NCBI RefSeq assembly: GCF_001761485.1
Contig: NC_090770.1
Location: 1,550,001-1,614,000, forward strand
Reading direction: 5' to 3'
DNA: 64,000 nt
DNA from: Yarrowia lipolytica
Taxonomy: Eukaryota; Ascomycota; Dipodascomycetes; Dipodascales
Numbering within the stretch: the stretch's first letter is position 1; every line of letters begins with the position of its first letter. The position numbers were made by a program, and so were the translations under genes. Positions 28,688-37,958 of this stretch are shown here, piece after piece. The notes under the pieces are model-generated. The model saw only the letters and a program-made list of their open reading frames with translations. It was not told the origin of the DNA and searched no databases.

Positions 28688-31343
28688 CTAGATGAGAAGA
28701 GCCATCAGCGGAAACAGTGAAGCTAGAGTCGTGGCCTTGAGAGTAACAGCCAGGTTGGCCTGTTCTGGGCCAGATCCAGGAGTTTCAGGGACAGACTGCT
28801 CGGGGACGGGTTGCTCGCCTGGCTGACTAGGAGTGGAAGTCTCAGGAGAAGAGGGATGCTGGGGATGAGGAGAGGAATTCTCGGGAGAAGGAGAGGGCTG
28901 TTCGGGCTCGGGAACCTCAGGTGTGGGTTTCTCGGGCGTAGGCTTCTCGGGCGTAGGCTTCTCACTCTGGGGAACCTCAGGGAGTAGGCTTCTCGGGCGT
29001 AGGTTCTCAGGGAACCTCGGAGTAGGCTTCTGGGCGTAGGGCTTCTCAGGAACCTCGGAGTAGGGTTCCGGGCGTAGGCTTCTCAGGAACCGGAGTAGGC
29101 CTTCTCGGGCGTAGCTTCTCAAACCTCAGGAGGTAGGCTTCTCAGGAACCTCGGGAGTAGGCTTCTCGGGCGTAGGCTTCTCAACCTCAGGGAGTAGGCT
29201 TCTCAACCTCAGGAGTGGGCTTGATCTCCTCGACAGGCACAGAATGGACAACTGTCTTGGTTACCACTGTAGTGGTCTCATAACACTCCTCGTTATCACA
29301 TATTGAAGTGGTCTCAGTAAGGATCTCGGTGACAGTGGTGGGGATAGAAGGCACCTCGACGGGCTCGGTGATGGAGGGGGTCTCTTCGGGATCACAAGGA
29401 ACAGTCAGAGTCACGGTCTTGTTTTCGATAGTGGTGACAATGGTGGTGGAAGAGTGCAGGGGAGGAACTTCTGTAGTAATAGTCACGGGGATGGTAGTGC
29501 ACTCGTCTTCACAAACAGTTACGGTGGTCACAACTGTAGTGGTGATGCAGTCGGTGGTGGTAACGGGTTCAGGTGTAGAGCAGTTATCGATTGTGGTGGT
29601 CACAGTGGAAGGCTCGCCAGCAGGATCAGTGGTGGTGACAGTTGTGGTTGTGACACAGTCGGTAGGGACCACAGGAGTGCTCACAGGAGGGCAGTAATCT
29701 GTTGTGACCGTCAGTGTGGTGGGCTCACCATTGGGAGGGGTTGAAACCACGGTCGTGATACACTCTGTGGGGGACACTGGCTCCGAAGTCACTGGCTCAG
29801 GAGTACAAACGTCAGTGGTAATCGTCAGGGTAGTAGGGTCGCCTCCTGGGGGAGTAGAAACCACTGTAGTTGTGCACTCCGTAACGGGGGCACTGGTTGT
29901 CTGAGTAGGGGGCTCGGTAGTGCAAATGTCAGTCGTAATCGTCAGGGTAGTAGGCTCTTCACCTGGAGGAGTCGAGACCACGGTTGTAATGCACTCTGTA
30001 GGAGTCACTGGGTTCGGAGGTCACTGGTTTCCGGAGGTCACTGGTTTCGGAGGTCAACTGGCTCGGAGGTCACTTGGCTCGGGAGGTCACTGGCTCGGGG
30101 GTCACTGGCTCGGGGAGTGCAAACGTCAGTGGTAACGGTCAGGGTGGTAGGATCACCACCTGGAGGTGTAGAAACCACTGTAGTGGTGCACTCGGTAACT
30201 GGAGCACTGGTTATCTCTGTAGTTGGCTCGGGAGTGCAAACGTCGGTCGTAACCGTCAGGGTAGTAGGCACTTCACCTGGAGGATTTGAGACAATGGTCG
30301 TCACACACTCTGTGATGGGAACGGACGACGAGCACACGTCTGTAGTGATGGTGAAAGTGCTGGGCTCGCCGGTGATGGGAGTAGAAACAATAGTGGTGGT
30401 CTCCAAGCAAGGATCTGTGGTGGTAGATCCCGAAGTTTGTGGCTGAGGAGTAGGATCACTGGAACAGGTGTCAACAGTTGTTGTGTAGGTTGTAGGTTCT
30501 TCCCCTGGGGGTGTGGTCACGATGGTGGTGACAGTGGTGCAAGGGTCTGTAACAGGACTTGAAGATGTCGGCTCCTCATTAGTTGTAGGAGCAGAAGTTT
30601 CAGGGGATGTAGTTGGTTGCTCAGACGTCGTGGGCTGCTCAGACGTCTCATGGGATGTAGTAGGCTCTTCCGATGTAGTGGGCTCCCCCTGTGTCGGGCT
30701 GCTCAGAGGTCGGTGGGCTGCTCAGAGGTCGTGGGCTGCTCAAGGGTCTCAGGGGATGTAGTAGGCTCCTCCGATGTAGCGTGGGCTGCTCAGAGGTCGT
30801 GGGCTGCTTAGAGATCTCAGGGGATGTAGTGGGCTCCTCCGAAGTAATGGGCTTCTCCGAAGTAGTGGGCTCCTCCGAAGTGCTGGGCTCCTCTGAGATT
30901 GGTGGAGAAGTCTCTGGACTAGTGGTGGACTCGGTGGAAGTTGCAGGCTCGGTGGACTCAGGAATGGTGGCAGGATCGGTGGTTGTGATGGGGACACTGA
31001 CAGGTGTAGATAAGCACTCCATCACCACGACTTCAGTGGTCCAAATAGAAAACCCCGACTCCGTTTCCGTGGTCTTTGTGACCCAAGTCTGGAACTCGGG
31101 GGGACAAGTGGTAGAAGGGGGGAGGAACTTGCAGTGTGAGTAGACAAAGTTGTTGACGATGCATCTATCATCTTCATACTCAATAAGGGTTCGGGTACTG
31201 GTGACGTAGTCGGAGGGCTCACAGGTCAGTGTAGCCGTGACCGTGTGCATGCTGGTGATAGTTGTAGTTGCATACGTGTTGGTGGTCTGCTGGGCAATCA
31301 CAGGAGCTGCGAAGGCCACCAAGGCGGCAGATGAGAGTTTCAT
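28688..31343 (-). CDS. GPI-anchored, repeat-rich adhesin/wall mannoprotein with interrupted frame
   Basis: The minus strand encodes a signal peptide (MKLSSAALVAFAAPVIAQQ), a cysteine-containing N domain, Ser/Thr/Glu/Pro repeats (SEEPTTSE-like), then about seven repeats of roughly 40 residues with cores TTVVSTPPG and PTTLT and a single conserved Cys (TTDVCTPEP), a PTPEKPTPE block, and a hydrophobic tail (ATTLASLFPLMALLI) after a small-residue region, typical of GPI attachment. The total would be about 880 residues. It is expected to be covalently linked to the wall and heavily O-mannosylated; an adhesin role is inferred. The frame changes at least three times: near 30.65-30.52, 30.12-30.0 and 29.2-28.98 kb. 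All lie inside short tandem repeats where single bases come and go between units, so sequence error is a serious alternative to real breakage. Confidence 0.7.
30005..30118. repeat. irregular 15-bp tandem repeats inside the wall-protein gene
   Basis: Seven copies of a GGAGGTCACTGGCTC-like unit (encoding EPVTS), differing mainly by single inserted or lost bases in G, T or C runs. Similar irregular arrays lie at about 28900-29215 and 30600-30900. Confidence 0.8.
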
Positions 31344-33013
31344 GTTGGTGTGACTTTCAAGCGAAGAAACGGGTCTCTTTAAATAATCGGATTTTTGCTC
31401 TCAAGACCCCATTCTGTCTTATTATTAGTCGAAACGTGTCTGCCACAAACCTGTGGGTCCCGGGTCCTTGTGGTTGAGATGCGTTGTGGTCGAGGTGCCG
31501 TGCTTGCATTGTGTGCTTGTGGGCGACAATGTGTGCTTGCATTGTGGACGGCATTGTGTTCTTGCATTGTGGACGGCATTGTTGAACGCATTGTGGTGTC
31601 AGTGAGGTTGTCGTGAATGGATATCTGTTTCGTGGCGATGTTTCACTGCGATTCTATAGTTGAAGATCAGTCGAAAACACCGACATTGTGTGACGAATAT
31701 ATCAGCGCTTTTTGGAGCATCTCATCGACTGGTTCTCTTAGTCAGCAAAGCTGTCCATTTGGTCGACTGCGCCCATTGCTCTGATGCCATTTGATTTTGT
31801 TTTTGGTGGTTCGTCGCGAGTGTGAGATAACAAAGACGGTGATCTGATATTGAGCTGGCCCGAACAGTCTAATATTTAGGTTGCATTTGTGCGAGTTTAA
31901 ATTGAGACAAAAAGTAGCGAAAATAATCGGGGCAATGTTGGCACTGTTATTTTCAGACAGAGCGAAATGGAGTTGAAAGGGGCTGAAGAGGAGCCCAAAA
32001 GGAGCCTAATTAGCAGATATATTCTCACGTGTTTGGATGCCAATTGTACCTGAAGACGGCCTGTCCATCTCGTTTAGGTTTCTGACCCCCCCGATTAGGA
32101 CAGGTCAATAGATGACCATCTTGCAGCTGACATGCATGGGTCATCTAAGAGAAAAAAAGGGAAAAAAAGGAAAAAGGGAAAAAAAGAGGGAAAAAAGGGA
32201 AAAAAGAGGAAAAAGGGAACCAAATTGGTTGTCAGTAGATCTCTCTAGATACTTGGAAGCTATCCAGACGCCAGGGAGCTGCGGAGGGACAAAACAAGTG
32301 AATTAATAGTCACACTTGCCAGAGATCGTGCGTTTCAGTTATTTCGACCAACTATCTAATACCTATTACCGTCGCTCGGATGTTGGCTACGTTCTCGATT
32401 AACAGAAACAACGGTGGAAAAGCCAATCTGAAACTTGCAGCTTTCCCTGCAACACAAATAGCACGAACCCTGGTCCGATCCATTTGCTCATCGGTCTGTC
32501 GATCTCTGATAGATCTTCCAAGTGCTCTGGATGGCAGCTTGGCCGAATTTTTGGTCGATTGTCGGTTGGAGAATTCCAAGGTTGATCATTCCGAGTACCA
32601 GCGATTCATAAAGACTCCCAGAAGGCTCCATTACCTCACCCCGCGCCCTTCAGGATTCAGCCTCATGCACGCTTTCCATTGTGGAAGTGTTTAGCGGTGG
32701 TAGATCTGGAGCAAGCAGCGGCCATAACGGGCCATAACAAGCTGATTCCGACGACTTGGTGGGCGACTAGGCCGACGACTTGTGGCACTGGTTGGTAAAC
32801 TGACCCGATCTATGCTCAAAACAACAGATTGTCTGCCATTTTCGGAACCTATAGCCCTCGTAAATGGACTATTGAAGAGGTAGGATGCGAACCTTTGCAT
32901 AATTATGTCGTGGAGCTCTCCCCATTCATTTAGACAATGACTAGCTTAGCAATCTCGACACTGGTCTTTTGGATGCGGGCAAACACACCAAAGTCCAGCA
33001 CTTGAGAGGAACA
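31344..33013. other. intergenic with minisatellite and long purine tract
   Basis: Upstream of the wall-protein gene. A 25-bp unit (TGCTTGCATTGTGGACGGCA and flanks) is repeated at 31531-31580, with partial copies from 31501. An uninterrupted 73-base purine run spans 32147-32219. A 104-codon frame at 32380-32694 begins with ATG but resembles nothing, and I do not call it. Confidence 0.45.
32147..32219 (+). repeat. 73-base uninterrupted purine tract
   Basis: Only A and G, in irregular GGGAAAAAA units, without any pyrimidine for 73 bases. Such mirror-like polypurine tracts can form triplex (H-) DNA or exclude nucleosomes; the function here is unknown. Confidence 0.85.
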
Positions 33014-33277
33014 ATGGTCAGCCTTCTTGGTGGTATTCTGCCCTTCTTCTCTCTCTTAGCAGCAATCTCAGGAGCCAGAGCGTGGACTTTTCAACTCTTT
33101 GATAAGGCAATACATGGAGAACAGTGTAGTAAAGACGGGGTTTCAAAAATGAGCTTTGCCGCTTCACTTGCCATTACTGAGACCGTCGCTGTTGGTTTCT
33201 TTTTTCTTTTCCTCCGCTTGTTGATACGGACATTCCTAAACGACTGGCCTTTCTCGATGAACTACCCAGAAATATAA
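33014..33277 (+). CDS. possible small two-helix membrane protein
   Basis: An 87-codon frame from ATG at 33014 (ACAATGG context). It has a hydrophobic N-terminal segment (VSLLGGILPFFSLLAAISGA) and a second at about residues 52-75 (ITETVAVGFFFLFLRLLI), separated by a short polar stretch with one Cys. The hydropathy is coherent enough to suggest a small membrane or secreted protein, but I know no family and codon bias is weak. It ends about 107 bp before the 3' end of the tRNA-Ile gene (opposite strand). A chance frame is possible. Confidence 0.3.
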   Translation: MVSLLGGILPFFSLLAAISGARAWTFQLFDKAIHGEQCSKDGVSKMSFAASLAITETVAVGFFFLFLRLLIRTFLNDWPFSMNYPEI

Positions 33278-33383
33278 ATGTCATCTCTTCAACGACAGAT
33301 CCTGAGACAACCCCACACCCACAGCGTCGGAAATCTGTATCAGATTTGTTCTGCGTCTTCACGGCGACTTGAAGCAAAAAGAA

Positions 33384-33475
33384 TGGTCCCTAGCAGGATC
33401 GAACTGCTGATCTTCGCGTTGCAAAGCTGCTATTTCTTATTAGCACGACGCCTTAACCAACTGGGCCAAGGGACC
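33384..33475 (-). tRNA. tRNA-Ile(AAT) with intron
   Basis: 92 nt on the minus strand: acceptor GGTCCCT pairs perfectly with AGGGACC, discriminator A. The D arm is GGCCCAGTTGGTTAAGGC and the T arm AGCAGTTCGATCCTGCT. The anticodon loop is CTAATA, giving AAT for ATT/ATC. An 18-nt intron follows position 37. It replaces the usual continuous loop seen in most yeasts' tRNA-Ile(AAT). Confidence 0.95.
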
Positions 33476-34283
33476 GGGATGGTTTTCCGAGATTGTCTTT
33501 GCGAACTTGACATGAATAATGGTCCTATCATGGCGTGATTTTACCTTGCTTGTGGTTTAAAACGACTTGTATGCCCATTTGATGGTGCTTTACATGTTGT
33601 TCCTAGACTGTGCTTGAATATGATCGATATAGAAGTACGAGTACAGTATGTGCTTGAACATCGGGCTCTACAAGTACGCGAACGAGTGCAAGCATAGGAA
33701 ACCAATGTTACAGACAAAACTTGTGCAATGTACGAGTACAGTATGTACAGTACTTGCAGTTTCTTTCTTAGTCGTAGTGTAAGTCGCTGTTGCTGTACTG
33801 TTCGTACTCGTACTTGTCTCGTCCCTTCACCACTTCTGCCGGCAGGAGGCACGGCAAAGAGAGCATATAAGTTCCAGGTATGAGTGCAAATCTCTTCCAA
33901 TATCACGGTGGCCTTCGAATCACAGAAGCAGACTGATCTGAAGAGCGAATTCCTTGTTTTTTGTCGACCATTCCCTTCTGAAAGGGTCAAGAAGACAGCA
34001 TAGTTTACCAACAGCAGTTTCTGAACATCAACTGTTTCTGACCAACAGTTTCGGGTAGGTACTACTGTACATCACTAGGGTGACTATCCTCATAGTCGCT
34101 ATAGAACCCAGAATAGAAGTGTAAATTGGAATATTCTTGGTTAAACACGTTGTTTTTGTTATGCTGAATACATTTCAGCTATCAGAGGCCCATAAACAAA
34201 GGTATATCCGCACATCAAATGCGACGTATTAGTCATTCGAATCAACAGTGGCATCTCTATGGAACAACCTTTTCCATATTCCA
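33476..34283. other. intergenic between tRNA-Ile and tRNA-Cys
   Basis: Contains a dense run of TACGAGTA/TACTTGTA motifs at 33634-33815 (for example AGTACGAGTACAGTATGT, and nearly the same phrase again at 33730). No gene seen. Confidence 0.45.
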
Positions 34284-34355
34284 GGTCCTATGGCACAGCG
34301 GTAGCGCGTGAGATTGCAAATCTTAAGGTCCCGAGTTCGAATCTCGGTGGGACCT
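34284..34355 (+). tRNA. tRNA-Cys(GCA)
   Basis: 72 nt: acceptor GGTCCTA pairs with TGGGACC (allowing G-U), discriminator T. The anticodon arm is TGAGA, loop TTGCAAA, TCTTA, giving anticodon GCA. The T arm CCGAGTTCGAATCTCGG is perfect. A T-run (CTCTTTTTT) follows immediately as the Pol III terminator. No intron. Confidence 0.97.
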
Positions 34356-34610
34356 CTTTTTTGCTCAGCTAATTTTTTTGGCAAATCACCAAACCAATCA
34401 TTTCGCGACTGTCCTCGAATGGTATCACTGAAACCGACACGGTCCACATTTCCTCCTAAAAAAGACCAGTGGAACGACGCTAATATTTATATATTTTTAT
34501 ATCTATGTCAACCTTAATTTATCGCGTTCACGACATTTCTCCAACGCAGTCTAACTAAGAAAAACACTCTCGAATTTTCCGTCAAACCGTTTGCCAAACA
34601 CAATCACACA

Positions 34611-35309
34611 ATGACGACATTACCCACGTTGCCGCCGCTTCCTGAGGACATTGTCACGGGGATGGAGGAGCTGAAAATCGTCATGAGCGCGGCTCTGGAG
34701 CGCCAACGATCGCAGCTGGTGCAGTCTCGGCAGGACGTGAACCGGGTTCTCAAGGAGCTAGAGGAGGAGTCCAAGGGCGTGTCTCTGGAGATTGAAAGCC
34801 ACATGGCTCGCCAGCACGACTTGCGGCTCCAGATCTCCGAGCTGGACAAGCAGATCGAGGACAGCAAGGGCACGATTGTGGAATACAGCCGTCGACGGTC
34901 TGAGCTGGAAAGCAAGGTGGAGGCTGCTCAGAGGGCGTGTGACGAGGGGCGACAGCGGCTGGAAGAGCAGCAGTCGTTACGGAGGCGCCAGGTACAGCAC
35001 GTGATGGAGCAGAGCGTGCGCAACGTGCCCGAGCTCATGTACATGGAGGATCTTCTGGGAATGAAGATTGAGGCGGTCCAGTACGACCAGCTGCGGTTTG
35101 TGTTTGTCAAGCTGGATCCCAACGACTACGCCCGCGAGTTTGCGTTTGTGCTCGACATGGCCGACGTCAACTACCGCGTGGAGCAGCTGGAGCCTACTCT
35201 GGATTTGTCCGTGGTGGATAGAGTTGTTGGCAAGCTCAACTCCTCGCGCAACTTTCCGCAGTTTCTCAAGGAGATCCGTCAGGCTTTCAAGGACGCCATT
35301 ATGGAGTAA
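34611..35309 (+). CDS. SPC25: SPC25, Ndc80 kinetochore complex subunit
   Basis: A 232-residue protein. Residues about 20-135 form a long coiled coil (heptads through LKELEEESKGVSLEIESHM and EEQQSLRRRQVQHVMEQ). Residues 145-232 form the compact Spc25 RWD-like domain: LLGMKIEAVQYDQLRFVFVKLDPNDYAREFAFVLD is a close match to the family's conserved core. Spc25 pairs with Spc24 to anchor the Ndc80 complex to the inner kinetochore through Mis12 complex/CENP-T. Length fits yeast Spc25 (about 220 residues). The ATG follows ACACA and is the first of the frame. tRNA-Cys lies 255 bp upstream on the same strand. Confidence 0.92.
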   Translation: MTTLPTLPPLPEDIVTGMEELKIVMSAALERQRSQLVQSRQDVNRVLKELEEESKGVSLEIESHMARQHDLRLQISELDKQIEDSKGTIVEYSRRRSELESKVEAAQRACDEGRQRLEEQQSLRRRQVQHVMEQSVRNVPELMYMEDLLGMKIEAVQYDQLRFVFVKLDPNDYAREFAFVLDMADVNYRVEQLEPTLDLSVVDRVVGKLNSSRNFPQFLKEIRQAFKDAIME

Positions 35310-36293
35310 TCACGCTTGCAACCTATGGGCAGCTCGGCGTTGGTGGGTTGGGGAGTTCCAGAAGATTCCACACAGTACGTTCGGCGTTCGGGGTCCGAAT
35401 CACCCCTTCCAGGTGTATGGGACATGTCCGCACTGCCTGAAACCAGCAGAGTTAATGTGTTGCAGTCGCATGATGTTGTTTCGGGTTTTTACCGGTACAG
35501 TACGCAGTACCATTACAAAATGTTTCCACTCGGGATGGCATTCAGTTGCTGTCGAAGCTGGACGTGCAGGCGAGTTCTCAATCAGCATTCAATCATCACC
35601 GCAATGAACTGGAGGTACATGGGAGTCGGAGATCATTCGTCCCCTTCCCACCCTTCCGCCTCTGGCCCCTTTCACTTCTGGTCCTTCCACTGGTCTTTCC
35701 ACCTCTGGTCCTTCCACTCTCGCACATGTAAACACGACTACAATATTTATTATCGTTAAGCTCAGATTGGAAGATAGAGAAAGATAGCAACGGCAAAGTT
35801 GAAAGAAGACAGCTCCGAGGAGGAAGGGAGGCAAGCCCAACGTTGTCTGACACTCAAAGCGGACAAGGCTCTGACGCTGTCAGAGCGCGAGCTGTCACCT
35901 AAGACCCGCTGCAGTCGACGCACTAGTTGACAAGATGAGCTAGGTGAGCACCAAAGGCCGCTGGAGAGGCCCAGGAGCACCTGAAGAAGTGCATCCTGCA
36001 CCGTCTGTTGCTATGACGTCAGAAGTTATCTCTGCACTGGGTGTGGACAGAAATGTGCGCCATTTTTCACGTTGCGACAAAAGTCTTCGTCACTCTTTCG
36101 GTTTACACCTGCGTCCCAGATGCGGATGACGTCAGGATCTCTGAGAGCCGGACATGCCTACCGAGAATGGTAGACTTCCATAGGGGTCGATTTTCGCGCC
36201 GGATCCCTTTTTTATCAGTATATATAGGGCCTCGTTTCGCTGTCCTTCTCTCTTCATTATTGCAATCACAACCACAACAAGACACACTTCACA
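35310..36293. other. intergenic; aldo-keto reductase promoter at right
   Basis: No gene supported. Polypyrimidine TCCxCCTTTC repeats at 35640-35720, and two TGACGTCA-like CRE half motifs (ATGACGTCAG at 36014 and 36127), then a TATA box at 36219-36227 serving the disrupted aldo-keto reductase gene. Confidence 0.45.
36219..36227 (+). promoter_or_regulatory. TATA box of the aldo-keto reductase gene
   Basis: TATATATAG, 75 bp upstream of the ATG at 36294. It remains intact although the coding region is disrupted. Confidence 0.55.
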
Positions 36294-37238
36294 ATGACTT
36301 CCATCGACTTTACCATGAACAACGGCAAGACCATCCCTGCATCGGTCTGGGAACTTGGAAGTCCCACCCACCGAGGAGGTTGCCGGCGCCGTCCGAGTGT
36401 GCTCTCACCAGGGAGGTTACCCGACACTTGACACCGCATTCAACTACCGAAACGGGGCGCTGTTGGTCGGTATCAAGCGAGCCCATGGAGAAGGGCGTCA
36501 AAGCGAGAGACATCTTTGTCACCACCAAGATCTGGGTCACCTATCACGACCGAGTCGAGGAGAACCTGAACATGTCTGGGGCGACTGGGTCTTGACTACG
36601 TCGACATGCCTGCTGATCCACTGGCCCCGTTCCCCTCAACCCCAACGGTAACGAGCCCCGTCTACCCTCTGCGACCCGACGGATCTCGAGACATTGACGA
36701 GTCCCGGCTCCCCAGCCCAAACTGGAAGCAGATGGAGGCTGGTTCTGAAGACTGGGCAAGACCAAGTCTATCGGTGTTCTCCAACTTCTCCATCCCCTAC
36801 CTGCAGGGAGCTGCTCAAAGGGGGGCCACTGTTGTGCCCGCCGTCAACCAGGGTCGAGCTGCACCCTCTGCTGCCCAAGCTGGAGTCATGGAGTTCTGCA
36901 AGAAGAACAAACATCATCATGACCGCTCTTCTCCTTTCGGATCTGTCGGAGGCCCTCTGCTCAAGAACCGAGCTGGTTCAAGCTCGCCGACAAGAGACGA
37001 GACCTCCCCGGCGGATTCTCACCCTCCTACCACATTGGCAACGGCACTGTGTTGTCATTCCCAAAGTCCGTCACCAAACTCTCGAAATCATCGAGAACGG
37101 TAAGTCTGGCCGTCAAACCTGTCCAAGGAGGACCTGCAGGCTCTCAACGATCTGGCACAAGACCGAGGGTATCCACCGAAACCTCCAAGCCCAAGTGGGG
37201 AGTTGATCTCGGTTTCCCCCGACTTTGACTTTTGCCTA
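36294..37238 (+). pseudogene. aldo-keto reductase gene (GCY1-like) with many frameshifts
   Basis: From ATG 36294 the sequence starts MTSIDFTMNNGKTIPA, then AKR hallmarks appear in changing frames: GLGTWKS, LDTAFNYRN (the D-x-x-x-Y catalytic block), DIFVTTKIW, YVDM, IHWP, a SNFS-like block, PAVNQ, ELHPLL, NIIMTA, and a final VDLGFP. Together they span the normal length of about 310 residues, and the order is right. At least eight to ten frame changes are needed, roughly one per 100 bp. AKRs reduce carbonyls with NADPH in the cytosol; Gcy1-type enzymes act on glycerol/dihydroxyacetone or sugars. Almost all changes are indels with amino-acid identity kept between them, which is unusual for slow decay and suggests very recent damage or poor sequence here. 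I recall, unverified, that an intact AKR gene sits at this place in a reference strain. Confidence 0.8.
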
Positions 37239-37310
37239 AAAGTCAAGGCCATATTTATAGACATTAGACATAGAATACAAGTACTTTGATTCAGGAATGA
37301 GAGTGTGTAT

Positions 37311-37465
37311 GATTATGAGGAGTACGAGTATGAAGAGTACGAGTACGAGTTATGAGAGTACGAGTACGAGTATGAGAGTACGAAGTATGAGAGTACGAGT
37401 ATGAGAGTACGAGTAATGAGAGTACAAGTATAGAGTACGAGTAAGAGTATGAGAGTATGAGAGTA
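37311..37465. repeat. GAGAGTACGAGTAT minisatellite
   Basis: About ten imperfect copies of a GAGTACGAGTATGA-like unit in tandem. It is an expanded form of the TACGAGTA motif seen throughout the intergenic DNA. Confidence 0.8.
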
Positions 37466-37556
37466 CGATGATCAAGTAAACTCATCACCCTGTACAGCTA
37501 TTGGTTATCGGGGTCCAAAGAAGAAAAAAAAAAACATTTAGGGTGAAAAAAAGAAA

Positions 37557-37631
37557 TGCCCGGTACCAGGGTCAACTGGTGATCTTCCAGATTATGAGAC
37601 TAACGCTCTAAACCAACCAGGCGAATCTGCC
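37557..37631 (-). pseudogene. defective tRNA-Met(CAT)
   Basis: The minus strand has a clear elongator-type anticodon arm (TTAGTCTCATAATCTGG, anticodon CAT) and a D-arm-like GGTTGGTTTAGAGC, but the acceptor 5' side GGCAGAT mismatches the 3' side ACCGGGC at positions 2, 4 and 6. The T loop reads AGTTGACCC, one base short of GTTCGACCC, which spoils the B box. It should not give a stable tRNA. It directly follows the frameshifted aldo-keto reductase gene, so the same cause (local decay or low sequence quality) may apply. Confidence 0.7.
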
Positions 37632-37958
37632 AAAAAGTAAAAATAATAACACTAAGATCCTAATTTTAACTTTTTTTCGCGGACTTGAGCAATCGACCCA
37701 CACCACGCTCACAATATCTCTCCTCGTGTTCCAAAGCCTCCTCTGTCGATATTGCGCCTTTCCGAAACTGCGGTGCGATGATTGGGTGCGTCTGGTCTGG
37801 ATGCCAAACTTTAAGCCAGTATCTGCAAAAGTTGGTAACTGACTCATTTTGCAGTGCGCCTAAACGCTTCTAAACTTAACGGTTGGTTACTACAAAAAAG
37901 CGCTAGACTGTGTCAAAATCTCTTCACCTTTTGATCCGACTATCGACCCAACTACAAA
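37632..37958. promoter_or_regulatory. HIS4 upstream region
   Basis: 327 bp containing a consensus Gcn4 site at 37840-37846. T-rich just after the tRNA remnant. Confidence 0.55.
37840..37846 (+). promoter_or_regulatory. Gcn4-type site TGACTCA
   Basis: A perfect TGACTCA lies 113 bp upstream of the HIS4 ATG. Gcn4/Cpc1 activates amino-acid biosynthesis genes, HIS4 being the classic target, so general amino-acid control is the likely regulation. Confidence 0.7.

Noticed and set aside
29308-30446. Plus-strand Val/Gly-rich frames over the wall-protein gene
   Set aside because: Antisense of Thr/Pro repeats; they have no signal peptide or coherent ends, unlike the minus-strand reading.
32380-32694. 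A 104-codon plus-strand frame
   Set aside because: It begins with ATG, but has no resemblance, no bias and no promoter signal.
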